From: Chelatococcus sp.
Lineage (GTDB): Bacteria > Pseudomonadota > Alphaproteobacteria > Rhizobiales > Beijerinckiaceae
Assembly (NCBI GenBank): GCA_003248805.1
Contig: QFQY01000046.1
Coordinates: 1 to 35,496, forward strand
Direction of reading: 5' to 3'
Length of the DNA: 35,496 bases
Shown here: piece after piece, positions 8,261 through 16,030 of the stretch
How positions within the stretch are numbered: position 1 is the stretch's first letter
How the letters are laid out: each line of letters starts with the position of its first letter
Notes under the pieces: generated by a model
What the model saw: the letters and a program-made list of their open reading frames with translations, nothing else
The model's database searches: none
Told to the model about the DNA's origin: nothing
Position numbers and translations under genes: made by a program

Positions 8261-9201
8261 GTCTGCTTCTGGCGATGACCGGCTGGCATGTCGAGGATTG
8301 GCGCGCACGCTTCAGGGCCCTGCTGCCCGACATGCCGATCGTCATACTCGGCGAAGCTTTCGACCGGCGCGCCGTGCACTATGTCGCGAGCTGGAAGCAC
8401 CCGGAGGGCAGCCTCTCGGGGCTGCCGAACCTCGCCGCCGTCTTTTCGCTCGGCGCCGGCGTCGACCACATCTTCGCGGACAAGCGCCTGCCGGAGGTGC
8501 CGATCGCGCGCGTGGTCGACCCCGATTTGACGACGCGCATGAGCGAATATGTCGTGCTCCACTGCCTCTCGATCCTGCGCCAGCAGCGGCGCTACGAGCG
8601 GCAGCAGCGGGAGGGGATCTGGGACGACGACCGCAACCAGCCGGCCGCCCGCTCGGTCAGGGTCGGCATCATGGGGCTGGGCGAGCTCGGCCTCGACGCC
8701 GCCACCAAGCTCCGCGTGATGGGCTTCGACGTCGCCGGCTGGAGCCGCTCTCCGAAGACGATCGCGGGTCTCGCGACCTATTCCGGAGCCGAGGGCATGC
8801 CGGCCTTCCTCGCCCGCACCGACATTCTCGTCAGCCTGCTGCCGCTGACGCCGGAGACGCGCGGCACGATCAACGCGACGCTGCTCGCCGGCCTCGCTCA
8901 GGACGGACGCCTCGGCGGCCCGTTCCTGATCAATGCCGGGCGCGGCGGGCTGCAGGTCGAGGCCGACATCTTCGCCGCGCTGGAGGCGGGCACGCTGAAG
9001 GGCGCGGTGCTGGACGTGTTCGAGACCGAGCCGCTGCCGGCGGACTCGCCGCTCTGGAGCCATCCGGCCGTCGCGGTGACCCCGCACAACGCCGCCATGT
9101 CGGAGCCGGAAGCGGTGGCGAGCCTGATCGCCGCCCAGATCCGGCGGCTGGAGGCGGGCGAGGCGCTGGAGCACGTCGTCGATCCGGCGCGCGGATACTG
9201 A
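8257..9201 (+). CDS. ghrA: Glyoxylate/hydroxypyruvate reductase A-like 2-hydroxyacid dehydrogenase
   Basis: A 314-residue NAD(P)H-dependent D-2-hydroxyacid dehydrogenase, closest in architecture to GhrA, which reduces glyoxylate and hydroxypyruvate. The dinucleotide fold has GIMGLGELG (about 138-146) with WSRSPK following, where a basic residue favours NADPH. Catalytic Arg229 (NAGRGG), Glu258 region (VFETEPLP) and His277 (TPHNAAM) are present. The start overlaps the deoA stop by 4 bp, so it belongs to the nucleoside transcript although it has no textbook role in nucleoside salvage. It could deal with short oxo-acids made downstream, but that is inference. Confidence 0.88.
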   Translation: MSLLLAMTGWHVEDWRARFRALLPDMPIVILGEAFDRRAVHYVASWKHPEGSLSGLPNLAAVFSLGAGVDHIFADKRLPEVPIARVVDPDLTTRMSEYVVLHCLSILRQQRRYERQQREGIWDDDRNQPAARSVRVGIMGLGELGLDAATKLRVMGFDVAGWSRSPKTIAGLATYSGAEGMPAFLARTDILVSLLPLTPETRGTINATLLAGLAQDGRLGGPFLINAGRGGLQVEADIFAALEAGTLKGAVLDVFETEPLPADSPLWSHPAVAVTPHNAAMSEPEAVASLIAAQIRRLEAGEALEHVVDPARGY

Positions 9202-9212
9202 CCGAACCCCGC

Positions 9213-9235
9213 GGGGCGCGACGAGCGCCCGCCCC
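9213..9235 (+). terminator. Possible terminator hairpin after ghrA
   Basis: GGGGCG (9213-9218) can pair with CGCCCC (9230-9235) 12 bp after the ghrA stop. An alternative palindrome CCCCGCGGGG overlaps it at 9207-9216. There is no T-tract, so this is a weak end-of-operon candidate only. Confidence 0.3.
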
Positions 9236-9330
9236 ACACTCGCGTCATTCAGCCGTCACATCGCCGTCGTCGCGCTGAAATCCGGGCGGGCCAATCGGAG
9301 GGCGTCCCCCACCCAGCCCGGAGCGCCCTC

Positions 9331-10689
9331 ATGCGCCTGCCCCTCGCCGCTGCCCTGCTGCTCTCGTCCACCATCCTCGCCGGCGCGCAGGACGCGCAGA
9401 AGGAGTTTCCCGCCAAGCTGGTCGGGCACGCCCTCCTGCCGGCCAACACGATCATTCCCGCGCCGGCCGACGCGCCGGCGGACCTCAAGGTCTCCGGCAA
9501 GTTCCTGACGCCCGGCAAGCGCGTCGAGGCCGTCGGCACCGTGATGGGCACCTCGGGCGGGCGCCCGACCGGCCTGTCGACGCCCTTCGCCGGTCAGCCG
9601 GTGCAGGGCTTCTCCGGCATCCGCTCGCTCGGCAACGGCGAGTTCCTGACGCTGACCGACAACGGCTTCGGCGCCAAGGCGAACTCGCCGGACGCGATGC
9701 TGTTCTTCCACCGGATCAAGGCCGATTTCGAGAAGGGCACCGTCGAGCGGCTCGCCACCACCTTCCTGCACGACCCGGACAAGAAGGTGCCGTTCCGCAT
9801 CGCCAACGAAGGCACCGAAAAGCGCTACCTGACCGGCTCGGACTTCGATCCGGAATCGATCCAGCCGATCGGCGGCAAGTTCTGGATCGGCGAGGAGTTC
9901 GGCCCCTATCTGATCCGCGTCGACGCCGCCGGCAAGGTCGAAGCCGTGTTCGAGACGACCATCGACGGCAAGCCCGCCCGCTCGCCCGACCACTACGCCG
10001 TCACCACTCCGGCCGCGCCGGATGGCACCGTCGCGTTCAATGTCCGTCGCTCCAAGGGCTATGAGGGCATGGCGCAGTCGCCGGACGGGCGCTTCCTCTA
10101 TCCGCTGCTGGAAGGCCCCCTCTGGAACGCCGAGACGAAGGGCAACGAGGAGGTCGACGGCAAGGAGGTGCTGCGCATCCTCGAATTCGACGTCGCCGCC
10201 GAGAAATGGACCGGCCGCTCCTGGTTCTTCCCGCTGGAGCAGAAGGGCAACGCCATCGGCGACTTCAACATGATCGACGGCACGACGGCCCTCATCATCG
10301 AACGCGACAACGGCGAAGGCACGGCCGACAAGGCGTGCGCGCCGGGCACGCGCGGTCCCGACTGCTTCCACGACCTCGCCAAGTTCAAGCGCATCGTGAA
10401 GATCGAGATGACCGACGCCAATGTCGGCAAGCCGGTGCGCAAGATCGGCTTCATCGACCTGATGAAGATCGCCGACCCCGACAAGAAGGCGAAGCAGGGC
10501 GCCATCGACGGCGTGCTGCCCTTCCCCTTCTTCACCATCGAGAACGTCGACGTGGTCGACCGCGCCAACGGCATCATCGTCGTCGGCAACGACAACAACC
10601 TGCCGTTCTCCTCCTCGCGCGATCCGAAGAAGGCCGACGACAACGAACTCGTCCTGCTTTCGGTCAAGGACCTGCTCGAGGCCAAGTAG
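9331..10689 (+). CDS. Secreted esterase-like activity of phytase family protein
   Basis: A 452-residue exported protein of the 'esterase-like activity of phytase' (Phytase-like, PF13449) family. An N-terminal signal peptide (MRLPLAAALLLSSTILAGA) has a likely cut after Ala19. The mature part shows the beta-propeller-type motifs of the family: FSGIRSLGNGEFLTLTDNGFG, DFDPESIQPIGGKFWIGEEFGPYLIRVD, YEGMAQSPDGRFLYPLLEG and a terminal NDNNLPFSSSR. GGAG lies at good spacing before the ATG. Biochemical function of the family is poorly defined; a phosphomonoesterase or lactonase-like role is possible. It appears monocistronic, with a strong hairpin downstream. Confidence 0.88.
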   Translation: MRLPLAAALLLSSTILAGAQDAQKEFPAKLVGHALLPANTIIPAPADAPADLKVSGKFLTPGKRVEAVGTVMGTSGGRPTGLSTPFAGQPVQGFSGIRSLGNGEFLTLTDNGFGAKANSPDAMLFFHRIKADFEKGTVERLATTFLHDPDKKVPFRIANEGTEKRYLTGSDFDPESIQPIGGKFWIGEEFGPYLIRVDAAGKVEAVFETTIDGKPARSPDHYAVTTPAAPDGTVAFNVRRSKGYEGMAQSPDGRFLYPLLEGPLWNAETKGNEEVDGKEVLRILEFDVAAEKWTGRSWFFPLEQKGNAIGDFNMIDGTTALIIERDNGEGTADKACAPGTRGPDCFHDLAKFKRIVKIEMTDANVGKPVRKIGFIDLMKIADPDKKAKQGAIDGVLPFPFFTIENVDVVDRANGIIVVGNDNNLPFSSSRDPKKADDNELVLLSVKDLLEAK

Positions 10690-10705
10690 GACCGGCCGCA
10701 GAAAA

Positions 10706-10731
10706 CCGCGCCCGGCCGACGCCGGGCGCGG
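10706..10731 (+). terminator. Terminator-like hairpin after phytase-like gene
   Basis: A perfect 11-bp stem, CCGCGCCCGGC / GCCGGGCGCGG, with a CGAC loop starts 17 bp after the stop. It is preceded by GAAAA but followed by ATGCTTGC rather than a T-run. It probably ends the transcript, possibly with Rho, or protects the 3' end. Confidence 0.55.
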
Positions 10732-10829
10732 ATGCTTGCGGACCTGGCCGGACGATGCAGTTTTTGGACATTGCGGCAGCCGTCACGGGCGGGCATCACC
10801 GGTCGTCCCCCGTCGACCGAGACCCGCCG

Positions 10830-11468
10830 ATGCCCGCTTCCATGCTCCGTTTCGTGCCTGCCATCCTGCTCGCCGCCGGCGTCGCCGGCTGCAATGCTCC
10901 GCCGGAAATCGTGCTCGCCTCGTCGCCGGCCTATTCGCCGGAGTGGTGCAACGCGGCCAAGGCACTGGCGCAGAATTCCGGCTCGAACCTCTTTGCCGTC
11001 GGCCGCTGCCATGAACTGGGAATCGCCGGCTTCCCGAAAGAGGAAAACCTCTACCTCTTCTATTACGCGCAGAGCGCGCGCTGGGGGAATCTCCAGGGCA
11101 GCGAAGCGCTCGCCCGGCTGGGCCAGCCCGTGCCCTATGCCGATCTCCAGGCCGAGGCGCGCGACCGCGCCGAGCAGCGGCGCGCGATGGACACCATGGC
11201 CGCCGCGATGCGCAGCCCCGCCCCGCCCGGTCCGCCGCGACAGGCCCCCTGGCCCGCGATGCCGAGCATCGGCGCGCCGCGGCTCCCATCGCCCACGCCG
11301 ATGGCGGGACCGCCCGCGATGAGCCGGGCTCCCTCCTTCGGCATGCCGGGATCGTCGCAGACGCAGGGGCGGACCTCCACCCAGTCGCGCAACGAATGCA
11401 CGAACGGAGTCTGCCGGACCGTGACGACGACCTGCACCAACGGGGTCTGCAGCACGACGTCCCAATGA
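10830..11468 (+). CDS. Putative lipoprotein with Sel1-like segment and CTNGVC repeat
   Basis: A 212-residue protein of unknown function. It has a lipoprotein signal ending in the lipobox VAGC (Cys21), so it should be anchored in the outer or inner membrane facing the periplasm. Residues about 39-90 (WCNAAKALAQNSGSNLFAV, RCHELGIAGF, YAQSARWGNLQGSEALARLG) resemble one Sel1/TPR-like helical pair. Residues about 125-185 are rich in Pro, Ala, Ser and Met and look disordered. The C-terminus repeats CTNGVC twice (ECTNGVCRTVTTTCTNGVCS), giving four cysteines that could form disulfides. ATG 10830 is chosen; an internal ATG at 10842 would also keep the signal. It converges with nth, 31 bp apart. Confidence 0.7.
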   Translation: MPASMLRFVPAILLAAGVAGCNAPPEIVLASSPAYSPEWCNAAKALAQNSGSNLFAVGRCHELGIAGFPKEENLYLFYYAQSARWGNLQGSEALARLGQPVPYADLQAEARDRAEQRRAMDTMAAAMRSPAPPGPPRQAPWPAMPSIGAPRLPSPTPMAGPPAMSRAPSFGMPGSSQTQGRTSTQSRNECTNGVCRTVTTTCTNGVCSTTSQ

Positions 11469-11499
11469 GGCGGGCGGCCGCCGGTCCGACAAAGGCCGC

Positions 11500-12201
11500 T
11501 CAGACGGTTCGCTTGTCGGGCGAATCGCAGAGGTCATTCTGGATACAGCGACCGCATTCGGGCCGCAGCGCCTTGCAGGTGTAGCGCCCGTGCAGGATGA
11601 GCCAGTGATGGGCATGGCGGCCGAACTCAGGCGGCACCGCCTTCTCCAGCCCGAGCTCGACCTGGAGCACGTTGCGGCCGGGCGCGATCCGCAGCCGGTT
11701 GGCGACGCGGAAGACATGGGTATCGACCGCGTGGGTGATCTCGCCGAAGGCGATGTTCAGCACGACATTGGCGGTCTTGCGCCCGACGCCGGGCAGGCTC
11801 TCCAATGCCTCGCGCGTCGTCGGCACCTGCCCGCCGAAATCCGCGATCAGCTTCGCGCAGAGCGCGATGACGTTCTTCGCCTTGGTGCGGAAGAGGCCGA
11901 TCGTCTTGATGTAGTCGCGCAGCCGTTCCTCGCCCAGCGCCAGCATCGCCTCCGGCGTGTCGGCTATGGCGAAGAGCGGGCGCGTGGCCTTGTTGACGCC
12001 GGCATCCGTCGCCTGCGCCGAAAGCACGACCGCCACCAGCAAGGTGAAGGCGTTGACCGATTCGAGCTCGCCCTTCGGCTCGGGATTGGCCGCCCGGAAG
12101 CGCGTGAAGATCTCGCGGATCTCGGCGGCGCGGCGGGGCCGCGGCTTCACGATTCGGGCGGCGCGGGGCCGGGCGCTCTTGCCGCTGTTCTCTTGCGTCA
12201 T
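11500..12201 (-). CDS. nth: Endonuclease III (DNA glycosylase/AP lyase)
   Basis: A 233-residue base-excision repair enzyme that removes oxidised pyrimidines and nicks the abasic site. The helix-hairpin-helix LPGVGRKTANVVL carries the catalytic Lys142. Asp160 in HAVDTHVFRV is the second catalytic residue. The C-terminal [4Fe-4S] loop has Cys209, 216, 219 and 225 in the expected C-x6-C-x2-C-x5-C spacing. An N-terminal basic extension of about 25 residues precedes the conserved core, as is common in alphaproteobacterial homologues. It is divergent from the DUF2244 gene with 20 bp between start codons and no clear Shine-Dalgarno. Confidence 0.96.
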   Translation of the reverse strand: MTQENSGKSARPRAARIVKPRPRRAAEIREIFTRFRAANPEPKGELESVNAFTLLVAVVLSAQATDAGVNKATRPLFAIADTPEAMLALGEERLRDYIKTIGLFRTKAKNVIALCAKLIADFGGQVPTTREALESLPGVGRKTANVVLNIAFGEITHAVDTHVFRVANRLRIAPGRNVLQVELGLEKAVPPEFGRHAHHWLILHGRYTCKALRPECGRCIQNDLCDSPDKRTV

Positions 12202-12207
12202 CGCCGC

Positions 12208-12215
12208 GTTATAGT
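12208..12215. promoter_or_regulatory. Overlapping divergent -10 elements for nth and DUF2244 gene
   Basis: GTTATAGT contains TATAGT on the + strand (12210-12215) and TATAAC on the - strand (12213-12208). Each -10 ends exactly 6 nt before its start codon (12222 +, 12201 -), which would place transcription starts at or next to the ATGs. On the minus side TTGCCG (12235-12230) is a usable -35 at 16-bp spacing; the plus -35 is poor. Confidence 0.45.
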
Positions 12216-12221
12216 CCCGCG

Positions 12222-12764
12222 ATGGAGCCCGGCAAGCCCGATCACGGCGCGCATAGGACGGAGGCCGCCGAGGCGGTTCGACGGCCGGTCTTCGACGCGA
12301 CCATCACACCGCACCGCTCGCTCGGCGCGAACGGCTTCCGCATCGTCATGACGCTGGTCTGCCTGGCGAGCGTGGTTTCGTCCGTGCCCTTCGTCGTGCT
12401 CGGGGCCTGGCCCGTCGCGGGCTTCTTCGGGCTCGACGTGCTGGCCCTGTTCATCGCCTTCCACGTCAATTTCCGGCATGCGCGCGCCTTCGAGCGCATC
12501 GTCGTCACGCCGCTCGACGTTCTTCTCCGCAAGGTCTCGCATCACGGACGCGAGGCGGTGTGGCACTTCAACCCGGCCTGGACGAAGCTCGAACGGCAGG
12601 AGGACGAGGATTACGGGCTGCTGGCGCTCAACCTCGTCAGCCGGGGCCGCCGCGTCGCGGTCGCCTCCGCGCTGTCGCCCGGCGAGCGGGCGGGATTCGC
12701 GGATGCGCTGGGCGCCGCGCTCGCGCGGGCGCGCAGAGGCCCGGATTTCGCAGCCGGCGAATGA
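12222..12764 (+). CDS. DUF2244 domain-containing membrane protein
   Basis: A 180-residue protein of the uncharacterised DUF2244 family, common in alphaproteobacteria. The sequence opens with PVFDATITPHRSLGANGFRIVM. Two adjacent hydrophobic segments follow (about residues 42-61 and 64-82), predicting a hairpin of transmembrane helices. The soluble C-terminal half has family residues (HFNPAWTKLERQEDEDYGLLALNLVSRGRRVAVASALSP, shown here only as a landmark in two blocks: FNPAWTKLER and LVSRGRRV). Function is unknown. It faces nth head to head with a 20-bp gap, and lacks a Shine-Dalgarno, consistent with a leaderless message. No neighbour suggests a pathway. Confidence 0.85.
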   Translation: MEPGKPDHGAHRTEAAEAVRRPVFDATITPHRSLGANGFRIVMTLVCLASVVSSVPFVVLGAWPVAGFFGLDVLALFIAFHVNFRHARAFERIVVTPLDVLLRKVSHHGREAVWHFNPAWTKLERQEDEDYGLLALNLVSRGRRVAVASALSPGERAGFADALGAALARARRGPDFAAGE

Positions 12765-12802
12765 GCGGGCGCGGCGCTGGCACCCCATTTGCTAGCGCTA
12801 TA

Positions 12803-12821
12803 GAATAGCCAGCCGCTATTC
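12803..12821. promoter_or_regulatory. LysR-type box (operator) upstream of LysR gene
   Basis: Perfect 7-bp inverted repeat GAATAGC-N5-GCTATTC, containing ATAG-N7-CTAT, which satisfies the T-N11-A rule for LysR-type binding sites. It ends 11 bp before the LysR start codon, a position suited to autoregulation. Confidence 0.6.
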
Positions 12822-12832
12822 AGGGTCGTGAT

Positions 12833-13789
12833 ATGAACCTTCGCCAGATCGAGCTGCTGCGGGCCGTGGTCCGCTGCGAGACAACGGTGCGGGCGGCCCA
12901 GGAACTCGGGCTGTCGCAGCCGGCCGTCAGCAACGCCATCAAGCACCTCGAAAGCCAGGTCGGCTTTCCGCTGTTCGAGCGCGTCAACAACCGGCTGTTC
13001 CCGACCGCCGAGGCGCGGAGCCTCTGCCGGGATTCCGATCCGATCTTCGCCCTGCACGCCGCATTCGAGGCGAAGGTGCAGGACCTGAAGGAGAACCGGG
13101 CCGGCCATGTGCGCATCATCGCCACGCCGCCGCTGGGCTATGGCGTCATTCCCTCGGCGCTGCGCAACTTCCTCGCCAAGCGGCCGAAGGTTCGCGTCTC
13201 CTTCGACGTCAGGCGCTTCGAGCATGTCGTGGAGAGCGTCGAGAACGGAACCGCCGAGCTCGGATTCGTCATGGCGCTCGAGGACGATCAGGGGCTCGAT
13301 TCCGAGACGTTCTTCGCGGGCGACATGGTCTGCGCGATGCGGCCCGACCACCCGCTCGCGGCCAAGGAAACGATCACGCCCGCCGATCTCCGGGACACGC
13401 AATTCATCGGGCTGGAACAGGGCAACCGGATGGGCACCATCCTGCGAAGGGCCTTCGCGGAGGCGAAAGAGCCCTACCGCTTCTCGGTCGAGGTCCGCTA
13501 CTGCAACACCGCCTGCGTGCTGGCCGAGAGTGGCGTCGGCGTGGCGGTGGTCGATCCGCTGTCGCCCATCTTCAGCGGCCATCACGACCTGGCCATCCGG
13601 CCCTTCGCGCCGTCCTCGCGGGTGACGGCCTCCGCCATCCGCTCGCGCAAGCGGCCGATCTCGCGCGCCGCCGAGGCGTTCCTGCGGGAGGTCCGGCTCG
13701 TCGCCACCGAGACCGGCGGCAAGCTCGCGGATGCGCATGGGCGCCGCGCGGTATTCGCCGCACAAATGTCGGCCGGGAATTCAGCATAG
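12833..13789 (+). CDS. LysR-family transcriptional regulator
   Basis: A 318-residue LysR-type regulator. The N-terminal winged helix-turn-helix is clear (RQIELLRAVVRC, RAAQELGLSQPAVSNAIKHLE, about residues 3-45), followed by a linker helix and a two-lobed effector-binding domain beginning near residue 92 (VRIIATPPLGYGVIPSALRNF). CAGGG lies 8 bp before the ATG. It stands 122 bp upstream of an M20 amidohydrolase in the same direction, with a palindrome directly in front of its own gene, so it likely autoregulates and controls the amidohydrolase and perhaps the following pxp genes. The inducer is unknown. Confidence 0.93.
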   Translation: MNLRQIELLRAVVRCETTVRAAQELGLSQPAVSNAIKHLESQVGFPLFERVNNRLFPTAEARSLCRDSDPIFALHAAFEAKVQDLKENRAGHVRIIATPPLGYGVIPSALRNFLAKRPKVRVSFDVRRFEHVVESVENGTAELGFVMALEDDQGLDSETFFAGDMVCAMRPDHPLAAKETITPADLRDTQFIGLEQGNRMGTILRRAFAEAKEPYRFSVEVRYCNTACVLAESGVGVAVVDPLSPIFSGHHDLAIRPFAPSSRVTASAIRSRKRPISRAAEAFLREVRLVATETGGKLADAHGRRAVFAAQMSAGNSA

Positions 13790-13911
13790 CGACGGGCATT
13801 GTGCGGTGCCGCGGCCTGGATCAGGTTTCGGCGGATATGCGCCGGTCTCGCGCTGCGGCTCACGAAGCCCCGCTATACCACCATTTCGACACCGATGGCG
13901 ACGAGCCGACC

Positions 13912-15198
13912 ATGACCGATACCGCCCCCTCCGACCTCGCCGCCGCGGTCCTGGCCCAGCGCCCTTGGGTCGAAGCCTTCTTCGCGCGGCTCGACACGGG
14001 CAGTCGCGACGAGCCCGGCGTCACCCGCGACACCTATGGCGCGGGCGAGAATTTCGGCCATCGCCTGCTCGTCGAGCATGGGGAGCGGCACGGGCTTTCG
14101 GTCAGTCACGATTTCGCCGCCAACACCTATGTCACCCTGCCAGGCCGCGACCGGACGGCGCCGTGCATCCTGATGGGCTCGCATCTCGACAGCGTGCCGC
14201 ATGGCGGCAATTTCGACGGCGCCGCCGGCGTGATCGCCGGGCTCGTCGTCATCGAGGCCATGCGGCAGATCGGGATCGCGCCGCGCTGCGACATCACCAC
14301 GATGGGCGTGCGGGCGGAGGAGAGCGTCTGGTTCGCGGTGTCCTATATCGGCAGCCGCTCGGCGCTCGGCACGCTGCCGGACGGCGCGCTCGAGGCGACG
14401 CGGATCGACGACGGCCGGCTGCTCGGCGCCAGCATCGCGGCCTGCGGCGGCGATCCGGAGACGATCCGGCTCAAGCAGCGCCATCTCGATCCCGCCGCGA
14501 TCCGGGCCTTCCTGGAGGTGCATATCGAGCAGGCGCCGAGCCTCGTCGAATCCCGCCTTCCCGTCGCGATCTGCACCGGCATTCCGGGCAATTTCCGCTA
14601 TCCGCAGGCCCGCATCGTCGGCCGGCACGACCATGTCGGCACGCCGCGACGCTTCCGGAAGGATGCCGCGATGGCCGGGGCGGAACTCGCCATGACCATG
14701 GACCGCATCTGGGAGGAAGAGGAGGCCGCCGGCTTCCCGATGGCCGTGACCTTCGGCCGCTTCCACACCGATGCCGCCGTGCACGGGCTCACGACGGTTC
14801 CCGGTGCCTTCGCCTTCAGCCTCGATGTGCGCGCCTACGACCCGGCCGTGCTGGAGCGCGTCGAGCGGCGCATGCTCGCCGCGATCGCCGAGATCGAGGC
14901 GAGGCGGCGGGTGAGCTTCGAGCTCGGCCCGCGCGCCAGCGCGGCCGTCGGCCCGGTCGATCCGACGATCGCCGCCGGGCTGGAAGAGGGCGCCGGGCGC
15001 CTCGGCATCCCGACCATGCGCCTGGGGAGCCCCGCCTCGCACGATTCCGCCGCCTTCGCGGCAGCCGGCGTTCCGGTCGCGATGCTGTTCGTGCGCAACG
15101 AGAACGGCAGCCACAACCCGCTCGAGGCGATGGAGATCGACGATTTCCTCGCGACCTGCACGATCCTGGCCGATTGGGTCGCGCGGGAAGTCGCCTGA
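13912..15198 (+). CDS. M20-family Zn-dependent amidohydrolase/carbamoylase
   Basis: A 428-residue hydrolase of the amidase, hydantoinase/carbamoylase group of family M20, whose members hydrolyse N-carbamoyl amino acids, ureidopropionate or allantoate. Metal ligands are in place: His91 and Asp102 (GSHLDSVPHGGNFDG), the Glu136-Glu137 pair, His204 (VHIEQAP) and His401 (NGSHNP). Around the Glu pair it reads EESVWF where relatives have EEGxRF, so substrate contacts may differ. The lid segment is DHVGTPRRFRKDA. ATG 13912 fits the family N-terminus; the frame is open to 13801. It lies between a LysR regulator and pxpBC, suggesting amide-nitrogen catabolism. Exact substrate unknown. Confidence 0.88.
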   Translation: MTDTAPSDLAAAVLAQRPWVEAFFARLDTGSRDEPGVTRDTYGAGENFGHRLLVEHGERHGLSVSHDFAANTYVTLPGRDRTAPCILMGSHLDSVPHGGNFDGAAGVIAGLVVIEAMRQIGIAPRCDITTMGVRAEESVWFAVSYIGSRSALGTLPDGALEATRIDDGRLLGASIAACGGDPETIRLKQRHLDPAAIRAFLEVHIEQAPSLVESRLPVAICTGIPGNFRYPQARIVGRHDHVGTPRRFRKDAAMAGAELAMTMDRIWEEEEAAGFPMAVTFGRFHTDAAVHGLTTVPGAFAFSLDVRAYDPAVLERVERRMLAAIAEIEARRRVSFELGPRASAAVGPVDPTIAAGLEEGAGRLGIPTMRLGSPASHDSAAFAAAGVPVAMLFVRNENGSHNPLEAMEIDDFLATCTILADWVAREVA

Positions 15199-15254
15199 CG
15201 GCGCGCGCCGTCGGGGCGAAAACGGAACGGCCGGGCCGAACGGGGCTTGCTTGC

Positions 15255-15269
15255 GGGCACGGCTCTTGC
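15255..15269 (+). promoter_or_regulatory. Candidate sigma-54 (RpoN) promoter of pxpBC
   Basis: GGGCACGGCTCTTGC matches the -24/-12 consensus TGGCACG-N4-TTGCW at 10 of 12 defined positions. The invariant GG (15256-15257) and GC (15268-15269) are separated by exactly 10 bp. A start about 12 bp downstream would leave a short leader before pxpB ATG 15299. No NtrC-type upstream site was found. Confidence 0.55.
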
Positions 15270-15298
15270 GACATCCGCGCCATGTTCCGGAAGCAATC

Positions 15299-16030
15299 AT
15301 GACCACGACGAGCACCTCGGTTCGGCTCCTGCCCTGTGGCGACACGGCGATGTCCGTGGAGTTCGGTTCCGCGATCGATCCCGAGCTGAACGCCCGCGTG
15401 CTCGCGCTGGATGCCGCGCTGGCTGCCGAGCCTCCGGCCGGGCTGCGCGAGACCGTGCCGACCTACAGGTCCCTGCTCCTGCATTTCGACCCGCTCGCGA
15501 CCGATCTGCCGGCCCTGAAGCGCCAAGTCCTGACGCTGTGCGACAGGCCCCCGACGGCGCGCGCGAGCGCCCGGCGATGGCGCGTTCCCGTCGTCTATGG
15601 CGGGGAGTTCGGGATAGACCTCGACGACCTCGCCGCCCGCCACGGCATGAGCGCCGAGGCGCTGGTCGCCCGGCATGCGGCCGCGACCTATGTCGTGGCG
15701 ATGATCGGCTTCATGCCCGGCTTCGCCTATCTGAGCGGCCTCGACCCCGCCCTGGCCACGCCGCGCCGGACGCAGCCTCGCGCCAAGACCCCGGCGCAGT
15801 CGATCTCGATCGGCGGGGCTCAGGCGGCGATCTCGACCGTGGAGGGGCCGAGCGGCTGGCACCTGATCGGCCGGACGCCGGCGCGCGGATTCATGCCCGG
15901 TCGCGACCCGGTCTTCACCTACGCGCCCGGCGACGAGATCCGCTTCGAGCGGATCGGCGCCGAGGCGTGGGCGGGCCTCGACCGGCGCGCGGCGGCTGGC
16001 GAGCCCATCGCCATCAGCGAGGCCCCATGA
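15299..16030 (+). CDS. pxpB: 5-oxoprolinase subunit PxpB
   Basis: A 243-residue subunit (KipI/allophanate hydrolase subunit 1-like) of the ATP-dependent PxpABC 5-oxoprolinase, which opens 5-oxoproline to glutamate. Family landmarks are GDTAMSVEFG near the N-terminus, GFMPGFAYLSGLD (about 138-150) and TPAQSISIGGAQ with GPSGWHLIGRTP. ATG 15299 is preceded by CCGGAAG and lies 30 bp after a sigma-54-type promoter element; the reading frame is open further upstream through that promoter, which argues against earlier starts. It overlaps pxpC by 4 bp (ATGA). KipI-like activity as a kinase inhibitor is an older alternative label, less likely with pxpC and pxpA adjacent. Confidence 0.93.
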   Translation: MTTTSTSVRLLPCGDTAMSVEFGSAIDPELNARVLALDAALAAEPPAGLRETVPTYRSLLLHFDPLATDLPALKRQVLTLCDRPPTARASARRWRVPVVYGGEFGIDLDDLAARHGMSAEALVARHAAATYVVAMIGFMPGFAYLSGLDPALATPRRTQPRAKTPAQSISIGGAQAAISTVEGPSGWHLIGRTPARGFMPGRDPVFTYAPGDEIRFERIGAEAWAGLDRRAAAGEPIAISEAP

